NCBI RefSeq assembly: GCF_003574835.2
Contig: NZ_CP063196.1
Location: forward strand, 2,170,001-2,234,000
Direction: 5' to 3'
Source: Thermobifida halotolerans
GTDB lineage: Bacteria > Actinomycetota > Actinomycetes > Streptosporangiales > Streptosporangiaceae
DNA length: 64,000 nt
The number at the start of each line of letters is the position of its first letter. Positions within the stretch are counted from its first letter, which is position 1. The notes under the pieces were generated by a model, which searched no databases, had not been told where the DNA came from, and saw nothing but the letters and a program-made list of their open reading frames with translations. Shown piece after piece: positions 27,392 to 35,936 of this stretch. The position numbers and the translations under genes were made by a program.

Positions 27392-28829
27392 CCCCATCCG
27401 CGGCCACAACCCCGACCACGCCCTGGACGTCCTGTTCATCAACACCCCGCTGCGCGACTACGCCCAGCGTCCCCGTGTCAACGACTTCACCCTTCCCGTG
27501 CTGGGTGTCGGCTACATCGCCACCTACGCCGCCCACCGCGGATTCAACGTGGGAGTGCTCGACGCCGAAGCGCTCGGCCTGTCGGTCGCCGACACCGTCG
27601 CCGCGATCAACCGGGCACTGCCCCGCTGGGTCGGATTCAACCTGCTGGCCCCCACCTACGAGATCTCCGCGACCATCGCCTCGGGCCTCGACCCCGGCAT
27701 CAAGGTGATGGTGGGCGGTCACCAGGCCAAGGCCATGCCCACCCAGATCCTCACCGATGAACGCATGGCCCGCTGTGCGGCCCTGGTCATCGGCGAGGCC
27801 GAGACCCGCGTCGCCGAACTGCTGGACGACCACCGCCGCCGCAGCGACCTGCCCGGCGTGATGTGGCTCGACTCCCTGTCGAAGACCCCTGCCATCGGAG
27901 GACATGCCGGGCAGGGCCATCACTTGGCCCCGTCCGTCGATGGACTGCCGTTCGTGGACCGTCGCTACCTCGTCCAAGACCCCTACTCTGACGCGGGACG
28001 GTGGGAGGCCGCCATGGTCGCAGCGCGTGGATGCCCCTACGACTGCTCGTTCTGCGGTGCCGCTGTCTCGGCCAATCCTGACGTCACCATTCGGGTACGC
28101 AGTGCCGAGGGCATCGTCGCCGAGATGGAGCAGTTGCGCAACAGCCTCGGCGTGACGGCGTTCCGCTTCGTCGACGACCTGTTCCTGGGAGCCCGACGCG
28201 TCATCGATCAGATGACAGTCTGCTTCACCAAGGCGCGAATCGGTGACTGGGCGGTGTGGGACGCCACCGGCCGCATCAACGTACTGCACCGGCTCGACGA
28301 AGCGGCCCTGGACCTGCTGGCAGCCAACGGGCTGCGTGAGGTCGCCTTGGGCATCGAGTCCGGCAGTGAACGGGTGCTGACCTACATCGATAAACGCATC
28401 ACCCGCGACATGGTCCGCTCTGTGATCGTCCGCCTCCTTTCTCGCGGAATCAACGTCAAGGGCTACTTCATCCTGGGATTTCCCACCGAAACCCGCGAGG
28501 AGATGGCCGAGACCGTGGCCCTGGTCCACGAACTGTGGGACCTCGCCGACAGCGCTCCGGGTCGGTTCCGCTCCTCTGTGTTCGAGTTCCGGCCCTACCC
28601 TGGCACACCCGAATGGCGCCGACTGCTCGCCACCGGCCGCTACACCCCCACCCAACTGCTCAACTACACGGCGGTGGACCTGACCGATCAGGGAGCGGAC
28701 GTGGCCCTGCACCACCGCGACGAGTTCAACTTCTCCACCGGCATCCAGTTCGGCGAGCCCACCGTCGAGGAAGTACGCGCCGCGCTGGTGGAACTGTCCC
28801 GCAGCGAGTACATGCGGAGGGCGGCGTGA
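27366..28829 (+). CDS. B12-binding-type radical SAM protein
   Basis: 487 aa from the GTG at 27366 (GGGAGG before it). The N-terminal part (about residues 20-150) has the Rossmann-like B12-binding layout: VLFINTPLRD, LGVGYIATYAAHRG, VMVGGHQAKAMP. The radical SAM core begins with ARGCPYDCSFCG (CxxxCxxC for the 4Fe-4S cluster, near residue 225), followed by FVDDLF, EVALGIESGSERVL and GYFILGFPTETREE. The family covers methylases and ring-forming enzymes such as BchE relatives. The substrate is not evident. It is fused by overlaps to the genes on both sides. Confidence 0.88.
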   Translation: MHRSTPPTDPIRGHNPDHALDVLFINTPLRDYAQRPRVNDFTLPVLGVGYIATYAAHRGFNVGVLDAEALGLSVADTVAAINRALPRWVGFNLLAPTYEISATIASGLDPGIKVMVGGHQAKAMPTQILTDERMARCAALVIGEAETRVAELLDDHRRRSDLPGVMWLDSLSKTPAIGGHAGQGHHLAPSVDGLPFVDRRYLVQDPYSDAGRWEAAMVAARGCPYDCSFCGAAVSANPDVTIRVRSAEGIVAEMEQLRNSLGVTAFRFVDDLFLGARRVIDQMTVCFTKARIGDWAVWDATGRINVLHRLDEAALDLLAANGLREVALGIESGSERVLTYIDKRITRDMVRSVIVRLLSRGINVKGYFILGFPTETREEMAETVALVHELWDLADSAPGRFRSSVFEFRPYPGTPEWRRLLATGRYTPTQLLNYTAVDLTDQGADVALHHRDEFNFSTGIQFGEPTVEEVRAALVELSRSEYMRRAA

Positions 28830-29443
28830 GCGGTCTGTTCGTTGCCTTCGACGGTCCCGGTGGCGCCGGGAAGTCCACCACCGTGAGACTCCTGCGAGAG
28901 CGACTTTCCGAGGAAGGGCTGCCGGTGGTCGCCACCACCGAACCGTCGCACTCCGCACTGGGCCGCTTCACCCGTGCCCACACCGGCGACTACCGCGGCC
29001 TGTCCTTGGCCTGCTTGGTCGCCGCCGACCGCTACCACCACCTCGACACCGAGATCCGCCCCGCTCTGGCAGCAGAACGGCTGGTGCTGTGTGACCGCTA
29101 CCTTGCCTCGTCTCTGGTCCTGCAAGCCGGAATCGACGGCGTTCCCTCAGAATTCGTCCGCGCCCTCAACACCCACGTCGATCTTCCCGACCTGAACGTC
29201 ATCATGACCGCCCCACCGGATGTGCTTCGTGAGCGGCTGACCACGCGTGGCTCCCACGGCCGTTTCGAGGACGATCCCGCCAACACCGGCCGGGAGATCG
29301 TCCTCTACCAGGAGGTACTTCCCATGCTGGAGGGCATCGGCGTTTCCACACTGGTGATCGACACCAGTCCTGATGTGGAAGTAACGGTTTCCCGCCTCAT
29401 CAGAACCATCCAGGCGCTATGGTCACACCGACATCCCCAGTAA
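28826..29443 (+). CDS. dTMP-kinase-like (d)NMP kinase
   Basis: 205 aa with a GTG overlapping the previous stop. It has a P-loop GPGGAGKSTT, a TEPS segment typical of thymidylate kinases, LCDRYLASSLVLQAG (DRY motif) and a basic lid TRGSHGRFE. Housekeeping Tmk is about the same size; its location in an accessory operon with a glycosylase and a radical SAM enzyme suggests that it phosphorylates a special nucleotide, which is inference. Confidence 0.85.
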   Translation: MSGLFVAFDGPGGAGKSTTVRLLRERLSEEGLPVVATTEPSHSALGRFTRAHTGDYRGLSLACLVAADRYHHLDTEIRPALAAERLVLCDRYLASSLVLQAGIDGVPSEFVRALNTHVDLPDLNVIMTAPPDVLRERLTTRGSHGRFEDDPANTGREIVLYQEVLPMLEGIGVSTLVIDTSPDVEVTVSRLIRTIQALWSHRHPQ

Positions 29444-29465
29444 GCCGTCCCAGGTGAGGCCAGCC

Positions 29466-29918
29466 ATGCCGGAGCGCTACCGCAGCGTCGTCGACGTCCA
29501 CGTCATTCTGCAACGAGACGGGGAGATCCTGCTGCTGGAGCGGCAGAACACCGGGTACTGCGACGGCATGCTGCACCTGCCCTCCGGCCACCTGGAGGAG
29601 GGCGAACCGCTCCACCACGGTGCGGCCCGCGAGGCCCGGGAAGAGGTCGGGGTCGCCATCGACCCCGACGACCTCGCCCTGGCCGCGGTCCTCCACCACC
29701 GCCAACGCCCCGACCTGGCGCGCATCGGCGTGTTCTTCACCGCCCGGAACTGGGAGGGGGAGCCGTACAACGCCGAACCCCGCAAGTGCGGCAAACTCGT
29801 GTGGGCCGATCCCCGCCTGCTGCCCGACACCACCATCGACTACCCCGCCCAGGGCATCCGCACCTGGCTCACCGGCACCGGGTACGCGCCCCACAACTGG
29901 CCGTTCCCCGTCGGCTGA
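29466..29918 (+). CDS. NUDIX hydrolase
   Basis: 150 aa, with AGGTGAGG before the ATG. The complete Nudix box is present: GHLEEGEPLHHGAAREAREE followed by VGV. This class removes pyrophosphate from nucleoside diphosphate derivatives. It is 22 bp after the dTMP-kinase-like gene, so it belongs to the same operon. A substrate such as a modified nucleotide would fit the neighbours. Confidence 0.88.
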   Translation: MPERYRSVVDVHVILQRDGEILLLERQNTGYCDGMLHLPSGHLEEGEPLHHGAAREAREEVGVAIDPDDLALAAVLHHRQRPDLARIGVFFTARNWEGEPYNAEPRKCGKLVWADPRLLPDTTIDYPAQGIRTWLTGTGYAPHNWPFPVG

Positions 29919-30172
29919 TCCAACAGCCCAGTAGCCAGGAGGGTGGCGCCCGATCGCTGAGGCCAGGATCGCCATCGCGTGCCGAGTGCACTGCGGCGGT
30001 GCTGCCCTAAGCGCCTTTTCTGAAGTTCTGCGCGTAACCTCAGCCCAGGACGACAGCGGGCGCATGTTGACAAGGACCCCGCCGGGGGTTGGATCGAGGT
30101 TGTAGCCAACGTCCGACCACCCGGCGATGTCATGATCAGTATGCGCCCGCCCACTGTTTCGTGTCGGTTTTT

Positions 30173-31099
30173 TTAGAGGCTCGGAACTAACGCATCGGCG
30201 GATGCCGAAGCGGGGTTGTGCTGGTAGAAGTCGTCTTTGAACTCCGTTGGCGGGACCAGGCCGATCTCGCCGTGCAGGCGGCGGTGGTTGAACCAGTCGA
30301 TGTACTCGGCCACCGCCAGCTCCAGGTCGTCGATGTTCTTCCACGGGCCGCGGTTGCGGACCAGTTCGGCCTTGAACAGCGAGTGGAACGCCTCAGCCAG
30401 AGCGTTGTCGTAGGAGTCCCCGGTGGTGCCGACCGAGACCACCGCGCCGGCCTCGGCCAGGCGTTGGGTGGAGCGCACCGCGACGTACTGCACGCCGCGG
30501 TCGGAGTGGTGGATCAGGCCGTCGACGCTGCGGCCGACGTGCTCGCGGCTCCACAGGCCCATCTCCAGCGCGTCCAGGGCCAGGTCGGTGCGCAGCGACT
30601 TCGACACCAACCCGGCCACCACGCGGCGGGAGAACACGTCGATGACGAAGGCGGCGTAGACCCACCCGGCGAAGGTGCGGATGTAGGTGATGTCGGCCAC
30701 CCACAGCTGGTCGGGCGCATCGGCGGTGAAGGAGCGCTCCACCAGGTCCGGGCGCACCTCGGCGGCCGGGGACGGCACGGTGGTGCGCGGCCCCCTGGCG
30801 CGGGTGATGCCGCGCAGCCCCGCGGCCTTCATCAGCCGCTGCACGGTGCAGCGGGCCACGCGGTGGCCCTGGCGGTTGAGTTCGGCGTGCATTTTGCGTG
30901 CTCCGTAGACGCCGTAGTTGTCGGCGTGCACCTGCGTGATCTTGGCGCTCGTGGCCTCATCGGTGCGCGACCGGGGCGAGGGCGGCCTGGTCTTGGCGGC
31001 GTAGTAGGTGGACGGGACGATCTGCAGGGTGTGGCAGATCGGCTCGACCCCGAACTCCTGCTTGTGGGTGTCGATGTAGTCGACTACCTGGTGTGTGGG
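30173..31099 (-). CDS. IS3-family transposase OrfB (rve integrase core)
   Basis: About 309 codons in the -1 frame relative to OrfA, probably expressed by frameshifting rather than from its own start. It contains HTLQIVPSTYYA, then DEATSAKITQVH, the catalytic first Asp in QLWVADITYIRT, the second in GLIHHSDRGVQY and the Glu in SYDNALAEAFHSLFKAEL. All DDE residues are present, so this copy appears functional. Confidence 0.87.
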   Translation of the reverse strand, partial: PTHQVVDYIDTHKQEFGVEPICHTLQIVPSTYYAAKTRPPSPRSRTDEATSAKITQVHADNYGVYGARKMHAELNRQGHRVARCTVQRLMKAAGLRGITRARGPRTTVPSPAAEVRPDLVERSFTADAPDQLWVADITYIRTFAGWVYAAFVIDVFSRRVVAGLVSKSLRTDLALDALEMGLWSREHVGRSVDGLIHHSDRGVQYVAVRSTQRLAEAGAVVSVGTTGDSYDNALAEAFHSLFKAELVRNRGPWKNIDDLELAVAEYIDWFNHRRLHGEIGLVPPTEFKDDFYQHNPASASADALVPSL

Positions 31100-31413
31100 C
31101 GGTCGAGCTCCGCCGCGAAGAAAGCCGACGCGGACTTGAGGATGGCGTTGGCCCGGCGCAGCTCGCGGTTCTCACGTTCGAGGTCGGCCAGGCGCTGGGC
31201 CTGGTCGGTGGTGGTGCCGGGGCGGTCGCCGGCGTTGACCTCGGCCTGGGTGACCCAGTTGCGCAGGGTCTCGCGGTTGATGCCGAGCTGGTCGGCGATG
31301 CGGGCGATCGCCCCGTCTCGCGCGGCCGGGTTCTGGCGGGCCTCCACGGCCATCCGGGTAGCGCGTTCGCGCAGCTCATCGGGGTACTTCCTCGATGCTG
31401 GCATGACTCTCAT
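31084..31413 (-). CDS. IS3-family transposase OrfA
   Basis: 109 aa, helix-turn-helix_Tnp_1 type: YPDELRERATRMAVEAR, then IADQLGINRETLRNWV and a leucine-zipper-like LADLERENRELRRANAILK. It ends FFAAELDRPHTR. OrfB is read in the -1 frame, and a TTTCTTC run just before the end could be the slip site that makes the OrfAB fusion. Confidence 0.85.
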   Translation of the reverse strand: MRVMPASRKYPDELRERATRMAVEARQNPAARDGAIARIADQLGINRETLRNWVTQAEVNAGDRPGTTTDQAQRLADLERENRELRRANAILKSASAFFAAELDRPHTR

Positions 31414-31456
31414 CCTTCCCAGGCTTGAGAGCCTCCATCAGACCCGGCACGAAACA

Positions 31457-31764
31457 TGGCCTGCGGCTTCGACGGGTTGGTCGATGCCGGGCAGCAAGCG
31501 CACGGCGGGCATGCCTTGCCCGGCCAGCCAGCGGGCCACCTGCACCACCGTGGTGATGCTGGCCCTGGCGGCGCGGGAGCCGGCGATGCGCACCACCACC
31601 GGAGCCGTGGCCAGCCGCAGTGCGGCGTTGTTGGTGAACTTGATCAACTGGGCGCCGGGCGGATCGAGGCCGGCACGGTCGCACAGGGCTGCCACGACCG
31701 CGGGGAGCTCGGCCAGCGTGAGACCGCCTGCGGAAGCCGTCGGCGCAGAAGGGGGTGTGCTCAT
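31457..31764 (-). pseudogene. APH-family kinase, N-terminal fragment (module copy 4)
   Basis: From the ATG at 31764 the minus strand reads LCDRAGLDPPGAQLIKFTNN, then VVVRIAGSR, VQVARWLAGQGMPAVR and PVEAAGHV before it meets the IS3 end at 31456. This is the first third of a module kinase, most like the one at 33626-34501. Catalytic motifs are lost. It lies 224 bp downstream of its regulator in the same direction. Confidence 0.8.
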
Positions 31765-31988
31765 CGTGTCCGCAGCGCAGCAATCCGCTCCATCCGATCG
31801 GCGGCGTCGGTGGTGTGTACTGTCTGTGCCGCAGCAGTCAAGGGGCGAGCCGGTCGATGACCCGGGTCGAGCAGAGGCGCTCGGTCATGTCGACTGCGGC
31901 ACAGCCAGCTTTCACGCCTTCCGCGGCGTCTCCACCTGTGATGTGGGCGGTGGCCAGAGCAGCCAGTTCGCATGCGGGGCTCTGGCTC

Positions 31989-33290
31989 TCACGGTTTCGT
32001 TGTCGAACCCGGCAACGAGTCGAACAGTTCTTCGACTTCTGGTACTCGGCGGAAGCGTTGCAGGCGGTGGAGGACCACGTGGGTGCGCTGGTCGGTGCGC
32101 TGGCTGGCCACTCCCGCGGAGAGGGTGAGCATGCGTGCGGTGACCTGGGCGGCGTGCTCGGGTTCGTTGGCGTCGATCAGTGCGATGGCCAGCCACGACA
32201 GGTAGAGGACGAGTTCGCGGGTGTGGGTGGCGTCGTAGCGGTCGAGTACCGCCTGCAGCACCGGCACCGCACGCAGTGGGCGGCGCAGTTCGGTGTAGAC
32301 CCGCGCGTCCATCACCTCCAACTCCTCCTCCGACACCCAGTACGCCCACGCCGGGGCCTCTTGTGAGGAGGAGGCCGTCAGCGCTTCGTAGGCTTCGCCG
32401 AGTGCGCGGATCGCGGCCTGGACATCGCCGCTACGGGCCTGTGCCCAGGCGACGCGGTCCCACGACAGTGCGCGTGCCGTGGGATGGGTATCAGGGCCTG
32501 CCTCCTCCAACGCGGCCACGGCCAGTTCCCGGCCCTCGCGTTCTCGGCCGGTGTTGGTCCACTGGTAGGCCAGGCTGCCGGCGAGGTTGCCCGCCAAGGC
32601 GGAGTCTCGGGCCTGGCGGGCCGCGCTCAAGCCCAGGCCGTAGACCTGTTCGGCTTCGGCGTGCTGTCCGGCGTCGCTGAGGATCCACCCGACGATCTGG
32701 GCAAGTTCCCCGATCCCGACCAGCAGTGCGCGTCCCACCGCGGCACTGTGGACGCTGTCGCGGTGGAGTGCGATGGCGGCGTCCAACTCGCGCCGGGCGG
32801 GCACGATGAGGTCTTTCCCGGCGAGATGGTCATCGGCCAGACGCAGCGCGTGTGCCCGAGCGGCCAGAGTTTCGGCTTCGCTGTGTCCGACCCGTCTGCC
32901 GCGGGCCGGGAGTGAGGCCCACCTCTCCTCACCGGGCAGACAGAGATCGGTCAACGGCTTTGGTACCGCAGTGCTCTCCAAATCTCCTGGTGGACGCTGC
33001 TGCGACACAGGGCACGGCGCGCCGAGCCCTTCGAGGGCGCGATGTCTCTTGGCCGCATTGCGTAGGGAGCGCTTGCCGGACTCCAGTTGCGAGACCATGC
33101 CCTGGGACAGGCCGGTCAGGGTGGCGATGACTTCCTGGGTCAGGTCGGTGCGGCGCCGCAGTAGGCGCACCACTCGCGCGACGTCTCCGCGTACTACCGC
33201 CGCGCGGACGTCCGCGTGCTTCCAGAATTCGGCGGGGACGCAGTGGCACCTGCCTTCCGTCCGGTCACGTCCGCAGTTTCCGCAGAGCAT
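31989..33290 (-). CDS. Zinc-knuckle XRE-TPR regulator (module copy 4)
   Basis: 433 aa. MLCGNCGRDRTEGRCHCVP at the start, XRE helix-turn-helix DLTQEVIATLTGLSQGMVSQ, a short linker and then TPR-like helices (LAGSLAYQWTNTGREREGRE; AVPVLQAVLDRY). It is the shortest intact copy. Its 17-bp site is 37 bp upstream. Its partner kinase downstream has been destroyed by the IS3 element, so it is now an orphan. Confidence 0.87.
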   Translation of the reverse strand: MLCGNCGRDRTEGRCHCVPAEFWKHADVRAAVVRGDVARVVRLLRRRTDLTQEVIATLTGLSQGMVSQLESGKRSLRNAAKRHRALEGLGAPCPVSQQRPPGDLESTAVPKPLTDLCLPGEERWASLPARGRRVGHSEAETLAARAHALRLADDHLAGKDLIVPARRELDAAIALHRDSVHSAAVGRALLVGIGELAQIVGWILSDAGQHAEAEQVYGLGLSAARQARDSALAGNLAGSLAYQWTNTGREREGRELAVAALEEAGPDTHPTARALSWDRVAWAQARSGDVQAAIRALGEAYEALTASSSQEAPAWAYWVSEEELEVMDARVYTELRRPLRAVPVLQAVLDRYDATHTRELVLYLSWLAIALIDANEPEHAAQVTARMLTLSAGVASQRTDQRTHVVLHRLQRFRRVPEVEELFDSLPGSTTKP

Positions 33291-33326
33291 GCAATCTATT
33301 ATTCACGATCGAGTTGTCTGCGTCTT

Positions 33327-33343
33327 ATAACAGATTATTGCAG
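33327..33343. promoter_or_regulatory. Module operator/promoter site, copy 4
   Basis: ATAACAGATTATTGCAG, 37 bp upstream of the regulator start at 33290. It matches copy 1 at 15 of 17 positions. Confidence 0.65.
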
Positions 33344-33528
33344 CAACTTGCTGTTCGCTTCCGGGGTCCTCTGGTAGGGGCTTGGAATTGATGGGTGCGT
33401 TGATCCGGTTGCTGGGAAAGAAACGAGCCGTACCAGGTCGAAGAGCGGTGGGGCGAGGAACACTCGCTTTTCGGATCGGTCACATACCTCGTTCCTGCTT
33501 CCAGGAACACGCGGCGGGTACAGCCGTG

Positions 33529-33548
33529 CCCCGGGGAAGTCCCCGGGG
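33529..33548 (-). terminator. GC-rich hairpin after the kinase gene
   Basis: CCCCGGGG at 33529-33536 pairs with CCCCGGGG at 33541-33548 over a 4-nt loop. It lies about 80 bp beyond the stop of the minus-strand kinase gene, a reasonable place for a terminator. The rest of 33344-33625 shows no gene. Confidence 0.45.
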
Positions 33549-33625
33549 GTGTCGCGTGGGCGGAAACCCGACAGATCGGCGCGGCCGTAGCTGACTCGTT
33601 GTGCCTGCTCAACGTTTGAGGTGCG

Positions 33626-34501
33626 TCAGTCGAGCAGCCACGAAGCGGTGGCATCGCCGCTGCGCAGAGTGGAAAGCCGGTGGGTGAGATGGGCGGCAGC
33701 GGTCTGGTCTCCCGCATCGGCTCGACGGATGTAGGCGCCGAGGGTGTGCAGGTCGCGGAGATCAAGCAGGGTGTGCAGGCCCGGCCAGGTGAGGATGTTT
33801 TGTCCATAGGCGGTGAGGAACGCCTGGATCGCCTCAGAAGAGCGGCCGAATCTTCGTCCACCGTGGACGGTATTGGCCAGGTCGAGCTCTCGAGGACCGA
33901 TCGCGCATTCATCCCAGTCGCCCAGGCGGACGGTGTCGCCGTCCCAGAGTGTGTTGCCAGGATAGGCATCACCGTGGATCACCCCCTCGCCCAAGTGGAG
34001 GTCGAGTTGCTCATAGACGCTGAGTAGATGGTTGCGACGGTCCAGCAGCCAAACGCGGTCGTCATCGCTGAGGCAGGTACTGGCCTTGAGCGTGTGGGCA
34101 AGATCTGCCAACGGCTGGTAGCGGGGCAGCGGAAGAGGCGGATCACCGAGTGCGTGGATGCGGCGTAGCAGCGTCCCCAGGTAGTGGGCGGGGGGCGTAG
34201 GACGGCCGTACTGCGGATAGTAGGTCCAGAAGGTCGCGGCTTGGTCGTTGTCGACCAGCGGCTGGTCGAGTGCCAAAGGCTCGGTGACCGCGATGCCGTG
34301 GTCAGCCAACCACCGGGCCACCTGTACCGCGGTGTGGAGTCGGCTTCGGTCGGAGGCCCGACTGACTCGGACCACGACGGATCGATCAGGGATGAGGTAG
34401 ACACCGGTGGCATGACGGTGGAGTAGGCGGAGTCCGTGGCTGGGCAGCCCGGCGCGTTCGCAGAGGCGGATCACGACGGGAGAGATGAGGCTGATCGTCA
34501 C
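33626..34501 (-). CDS. APH-family small-molecule kinase (module copy 5)
   Basis: 291 aa. Motifs: RSVVVRVSR, AVQVARWLADHGIAV, GEGVIHGDAYPGN (catalytic), RLGDWDECAIGPRELDL and LLDLRDLHTLGAYI. It begins inside the end of its regulator (ATGA overlap at 34498-34501), direct evidence that regulator and kinase form one unit. It is more distant from the kinases at 11 kb and 13 kb than these are from each other. The substrate is unknown. Confidence 0.87.
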   Translation of the reverse strand: MTISLISPVVIRLCERAGLPSHGLRLLHRHATGVYLIPDRSVVVRVSRASDRSRLHTAVQVARWLADHGIAVTEPLALDQPLVDNDQAATFWTYYPQYGRPTPPAHYLGTLLRRIHALGDPPLPLPRYQPLADLAHTLKASTCLSDDDRVWLLDRRNHLLSVYEQLDLHLGEGVIHGDAYPGNTLWDGDTVRLGDWDECAIGPRELDLANTVHGGRRFGRSSEAIQAFLTAYGQNILTWPGLHTLLDLRDLHTLGAYIRRADAGDQTAAAHLTHRLSTLRSGDATASWLLD

Positions 34502-35901
34502 TGGGGCAACGGTAGCGCTATTCCCGTCATTGAGACATCCAGAACCCGGTAGCAGCGAATCCGCTCACGCATCTCCCGAACATGGGCATTCCTTCGGAAC
34601 TGCGGTTGAGACAGAAGCTGGGACAGCGCGGCGAGCGCGGGAAAGAGTTGTTGGATACGTTTCTCCTTCGGTAGTTGCAGCAGCGCCGAAAGTCCACGTT
34701 CAGCACCTTCTAAGTCACCAAGGCGCAGAAGGGCGGTGACGAGGTCGACACAGGCGAGGGCCTCGTCACCGTAGCTGCGTTCCTGGGCTGGACCACTGCG
34801 GTAGGCCTTCAAAGCCGCCGCAGCATGGTGGCGAGCTGTCGCGGTGTCTCCCAGCAACAGATGCACGCTGCCTCGATAGAACTCTTGCTTGGCCTGGGGA
34901 AACGTGAACAGGCCGCCGAAGGTGATCCCGAAATCGTCGTGTGTCCGTTCGATAGCGTCTGCATGTTGGAGACGGTCAAGAGCCTGAAGTGCCCGAGTCC
35001 GGTCACCGAGGCGGGCGAAAGCGCGTGCCTCGACCGCTGCGGCACGAATTGCCGTGTGCCCACTGGACATGAGGGTGTAGGAGTGAGACGCGTGCTGGGC
35101 GGCTGTGTCAGGTGCGGGAAGCCACTCAGCAAACAGAGCGGCTGAACCGAGCACCCACGAGCGGAGTTGGTCGTGCTCTGCGTACTCGGCGCAGCGACGT
35201 GCCGCAGCCAAGTGGGCAGAAGCAGCATACCTGTCGCCCAAGTTCTGTGCGGCATGGGCCAACAGCAGTGTGGAAGCCCCCGCAGCCAGCAGAAGCCGTT
35301 GCAAGAGCCGTGGGCGGGCACCAGATCGGCAGTAGCCAAAAGCTCTGTTGCGTAGTGCGACCAGCCGGGGAACCAGCGGCGGCAGGGGATGGTGGACATA
35401 GGCCGAAGCCAGTTGACGCAACTCATCGGTGAGCATGCCGACGACCAGATCGTCAGCGGTGTCGGGCAAGCAGTGAAGGAGTCCCAGTGACCCGGCCGAG
35501 GAGGTGGGGTCTGAGAAACACGGGTGAGAACTCATTCCATGGGAAGTCGGGTCCATAGGAACGGAGCTTCTCTGGTCAACGTCAGTCCGTGTGTCACCGC
35601 AGGCCGATTCCTGGGGAAGAACTTGTGGCACGCCGAGTCCTTCCAGTGCCCGGCTTTTCTTCGTCTGGTTGCGTAGAGAGCGCTTGCCGGATTCTACCTG
35701 CGAGACCATGCCCTGGGACAGGCCGGTCATGTTCGCGATCGCCTCTTGGGTGAGGTCGGTGCGGGCGCGCAGCAGCCGCACGATCCGTGTGACGTCCGAG
35801 CGCGCCACCGCCTCGCGGACGTCAGCCTGCTGCCAGAAAACGTCGGGAATGCACCCGCATTTCCTTTTCGTGTGGTCGTGTCCACAGTTCCCGCAGATCA
35901 T
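34498..35901 (-). CDS. Zinc-knuckle XRE-TPR regulator (module copy 5)
   Basis: 467 aa. MICGNCGHDHTKRKCGCIP gives CxxC...CxC; XRE helix-turn-helix DLTQEAIANMTGLSQGMVSQ. The C-terminal part has TPR-like helices (AASAHLAAARRCAEYAEHDQ; ALVDLVTALLRLGDLEGAER-like). The stop overlaps the kinase start, so the two are translationally coupled. The 17-bp site is 36 bp upstream. The N-terminal 85 codons are nearly identical in DNA to those of the sister copies, while the TPR parts diverge strongly. Confidence 0.88.
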   Translation of the reverse strand: MICGNCGHDHTKRKCGCIPDVFWQQADVREAVARSDVTRIVRLLRARTDLTQEAIANMTGLSQGMVSQVESGKRSLRNQTKKSRALEGLGVPQVLPQESACGDTRTDVDQRSSVPMDPTSHGMSSHPCFSDPTSSAGSLGLLHCLPDTADDLVVGMLTDELRQLASAYVHHPLPPLVPRLVALRNRAFGYCRSGARPRLLQRLLLAAGASTLLLAHAAQNLGDRYAASAHLAAARRCAEYAEHDQLRSWVLGSAALFAEWLPAPDTAAQHASHSYTLMSSGHTAIRAAAVEARAFARLGDRTRALQALDRLQHADAIERTHDDFGITFGGLFTFPQAKQEFYRGSVHLLLGDTATARHHAAAALKAYRSGPAQERSYGDEALACVDLVTALLRLGDLEGAERGLSALLQLPKEKRIQQLFPALAALSQLLSQPQFRRNAHVREMRERIRCYRVLDVSMTGIALPLPQ

Positions 35902-35936
35902 GGGTGGATTATCCTCCCCCGGCTGCTGCGCACGCC

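Larger units (their letters stand above)
30155..31456 (-). mobile_element. IS3-family insertion sequence
   Basis: 1302 bp bounded by TGTTTCGTGTCGG... and ...CCGGCACGAAACA, imperfect inverted repeats of about 30 bp beginning TG and ending CA. It carries orfA and orfB on the minus strand. The flanking triplets (CAC left, TGG right) differ, so the usual target duplication is missing, which implies a deletion or recombination on one side. On its right it cuts the kinase gene at 31457-31764; the rest of that gene is not found on its left. Confidence 0.85.

Noticed and set aside
27342-28958. A 538-codon minus-strand frame
   Set aside because: Antisense of the radical SAM gene, whose CxxxCxxC and B12 motifs fix the true strand.
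29919-30154. A minus-strand frame reading HDIAGWSDVGYNLDP as the lost 3' part of the IS3-cut kinase
   Set aside because: It contains neither the HGDxxxxN nor the REWDL motif expected for the rest of the kinase.
30218-32128. A 636-codon plus-strand frame
   Set aside because: It crosses the IS3 element and two gene fragments on the opposite strand; only an antisense frame.
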